From contig CAMWKH010000001.1 of assembly GCA_947174805.1 (NCBI GenBank), positions 1 to 64,000 of the forward strand: a stretch of 64,000 bases of DNA, written 5' to 3'. Origin of the DNA: an uncultured Roseburia sp. (GTDB taxonomy: Bacteria; Bacillota; Clostridia; Lachnospirales; Lachnospiraceae). The notes below the pieces were generated by a model that saw only the letters and a list, made by a program, of their open reading frames with translations, did no database searches and was not told the DNA's origin. Of the stretch, positions 63,340 through 64,000 are shown in pieces; positions within the stretch are counted from its first letter, which is position 1; the number at the start of each line of letters is the position of its first letter. The position numbers and the translations under genes are program-made.

Positions 63340-64000
63340 AAAGAAAAATAAAAATAATTTTAACTTTTATCCTTCTACCTGTAATATTCTGTTCTTCCTG
63401 TGGAGATAAAAGCAGGCCTGTCACTGTGAATACTTCCTATGAGCCGCCGGAAGAGAGTTTTTGTGAGATAACGGCCCTGGATTTGGACACAGGGGAGGAG
63501 GGGGCCAAGGAGGTTGCCTTTTCTGAGGAAGACGGTATCTGTGATATCACGGAGGGCGGAACCTATGTGTTAAAGGGGGATTATGAGGGACAAGTCCGCA
63601 TCGATGCCAAGGAATATCCCGTGCACCTGATTTTAGAAAATGCAAGGGTCAAATCTTACCACGGGCCTGCCCTGCATATCCTTTCCGCAAGCAAAGTGGT
63701 ATTAACGGCAAAAGAGGGAACGGAAAATGAATTTCAGGATTCTCCGGATTACGGCCAGGCAGGGGATGCCAACGGCTGCATATACTCCGAGACAGATGTG
63801 AGCATAAACGGAACAGGCTCCCTGTTTATTTACGGGAACAAAAAATCCGCTTTAAGCTCTAAGGGCTGCGTTAAGATTTTGGAGGGAAAAATTGGGGTGC
63901 AGTCTAAAAAAGACGGGATCCGGGCCAATGACGGCATCCTTTTGTCCCCAGAAGAAATGGAGGTGAAAAGTGAGGGAAACGGCATTGTCACAAGAAAGTC
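63336..64000 (+). CDS. Beta-helix carbohydrate-binding-like lipoprotein (DUF4353 type), 3' cut by window end
   Basis: A TTG start at 63336 overlaps the previous stop (TTGA) and has GGGAGGA at 63323-63329. The product begins with a signal peptide and lipobox-like FCSSC, then strands such as DITEGGTYVLKGDYEGQVRI, NARVKSYHGPALHILSASKV and ALSSKGCVKILEGKIGVQSK, typical of the Cthe_2159/DUF4353 beta-helix family (polygalacturonate-binding in the founding member). 221 codons are visible and open at the edge. Coupling to the CotH-like gene implies a joint surface role. Confidence 0.85.
   Translation, partial: MKRKIKIILTFILLPVIFCSSCGDKSRPVTVNTSYEPPEESFCEITALDLDTGEEGAKEVAFSEEDGICDITEGGTYVLKGDYEGQVRIDAKEYPVHLILENARVKSYHGPALHILSASKVVLTAKEGTENEFQDSPDYGQAGDANGCIYSETDVSINGTGSLFIYGNKKSALSSKGCVKILEGKIGVQSKKDGIRANDGILLSPEEMEVKSEGNGIVTRK

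Overview
The window comes from a spore-forming, low-to-moderate GC Firmicute, most likely a gut Lachnospiraceae. The signs are a Gram-positive-type PolC, a cotJ spore-coat operon, the pyrH-frr-uppS-cdsA-dxr-rseP-ispG-polC order, an infC-rpmI-rplT operon behind an attenuator with an AUU start, and a rimP-nusA-ylxR-ylxQ-infB-rbfA-nrnA-truB-ribF operon. No ribosomal RNA is present to fix the genus.

The left quarter (1-16.6 kb) is accessory DNA sitting inside one spore-coat gene. cotJA and cotJB are intact on the minus strand (16613-16132). cotJC follows but is cut into pieces: codons 1-33 at 16132-16035, codons 31-62 at 11465-11369, codons 63-136 at 2401-2180, and a tail that must lie left of the window. 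Each gap holds an element with its own large serine recombinase whose 3' end abuts the junction: a 4.58-kb element (11458-16035; recombinase, two tiny ORFs, hybrid histidine kinase), an 8.97-kb element (2401-11369; AbiE-type toxin-antitoxin, a truncated nuclease-like gene, an ECF sigma factor, an Xre regulator, two unknown genes, recombinase), and an element running off the left edge. Joining the flanks at the short shared cores of the first two restores the cotJC frame exactly, and the matching circle junctions are inverted-repeat attP-like sites. This has the architecture of the sigK skin element, but three times over in one coat gene. Whether excision is developmental cannot be seen from sequence.

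From 16.8 kb rightward is conserved chromosome. 16.8-20.0 kb: trigger-factor-like lipoprotein, polysaccharide deacetylase, bactofilin. 20.0-30.6 kb: UMP kinase, ribosome recycling, undecaprenyl-PP and phospholipid synthesis, MEP-pathway enzymes, site-2 protease, PolC. 30.7-41.4 kb: DUF5050-like protein, PheA, DUF815-type ATPase, Ppx/GppA and Ppk1 polyphosphate enzymes, HAD phosphatase, a C_GCAxxG_C_C-GGDEF-EAL fusion, PHP phosphoesterase. 41.6-48.1 kb: infC operon, chemoreceptor, MATE transporter, AraC regulator, GalE.

48.3-64 kb: tRNA-Glu, the nusA-infB translation/transcription operon through ribF, an SH3b-NlpC/P60 hydrolase, rpsO and pnp behind structured leaders, a CotH-like surface protein and the start of a beta-helix-type lipoprotein cut by the window end.
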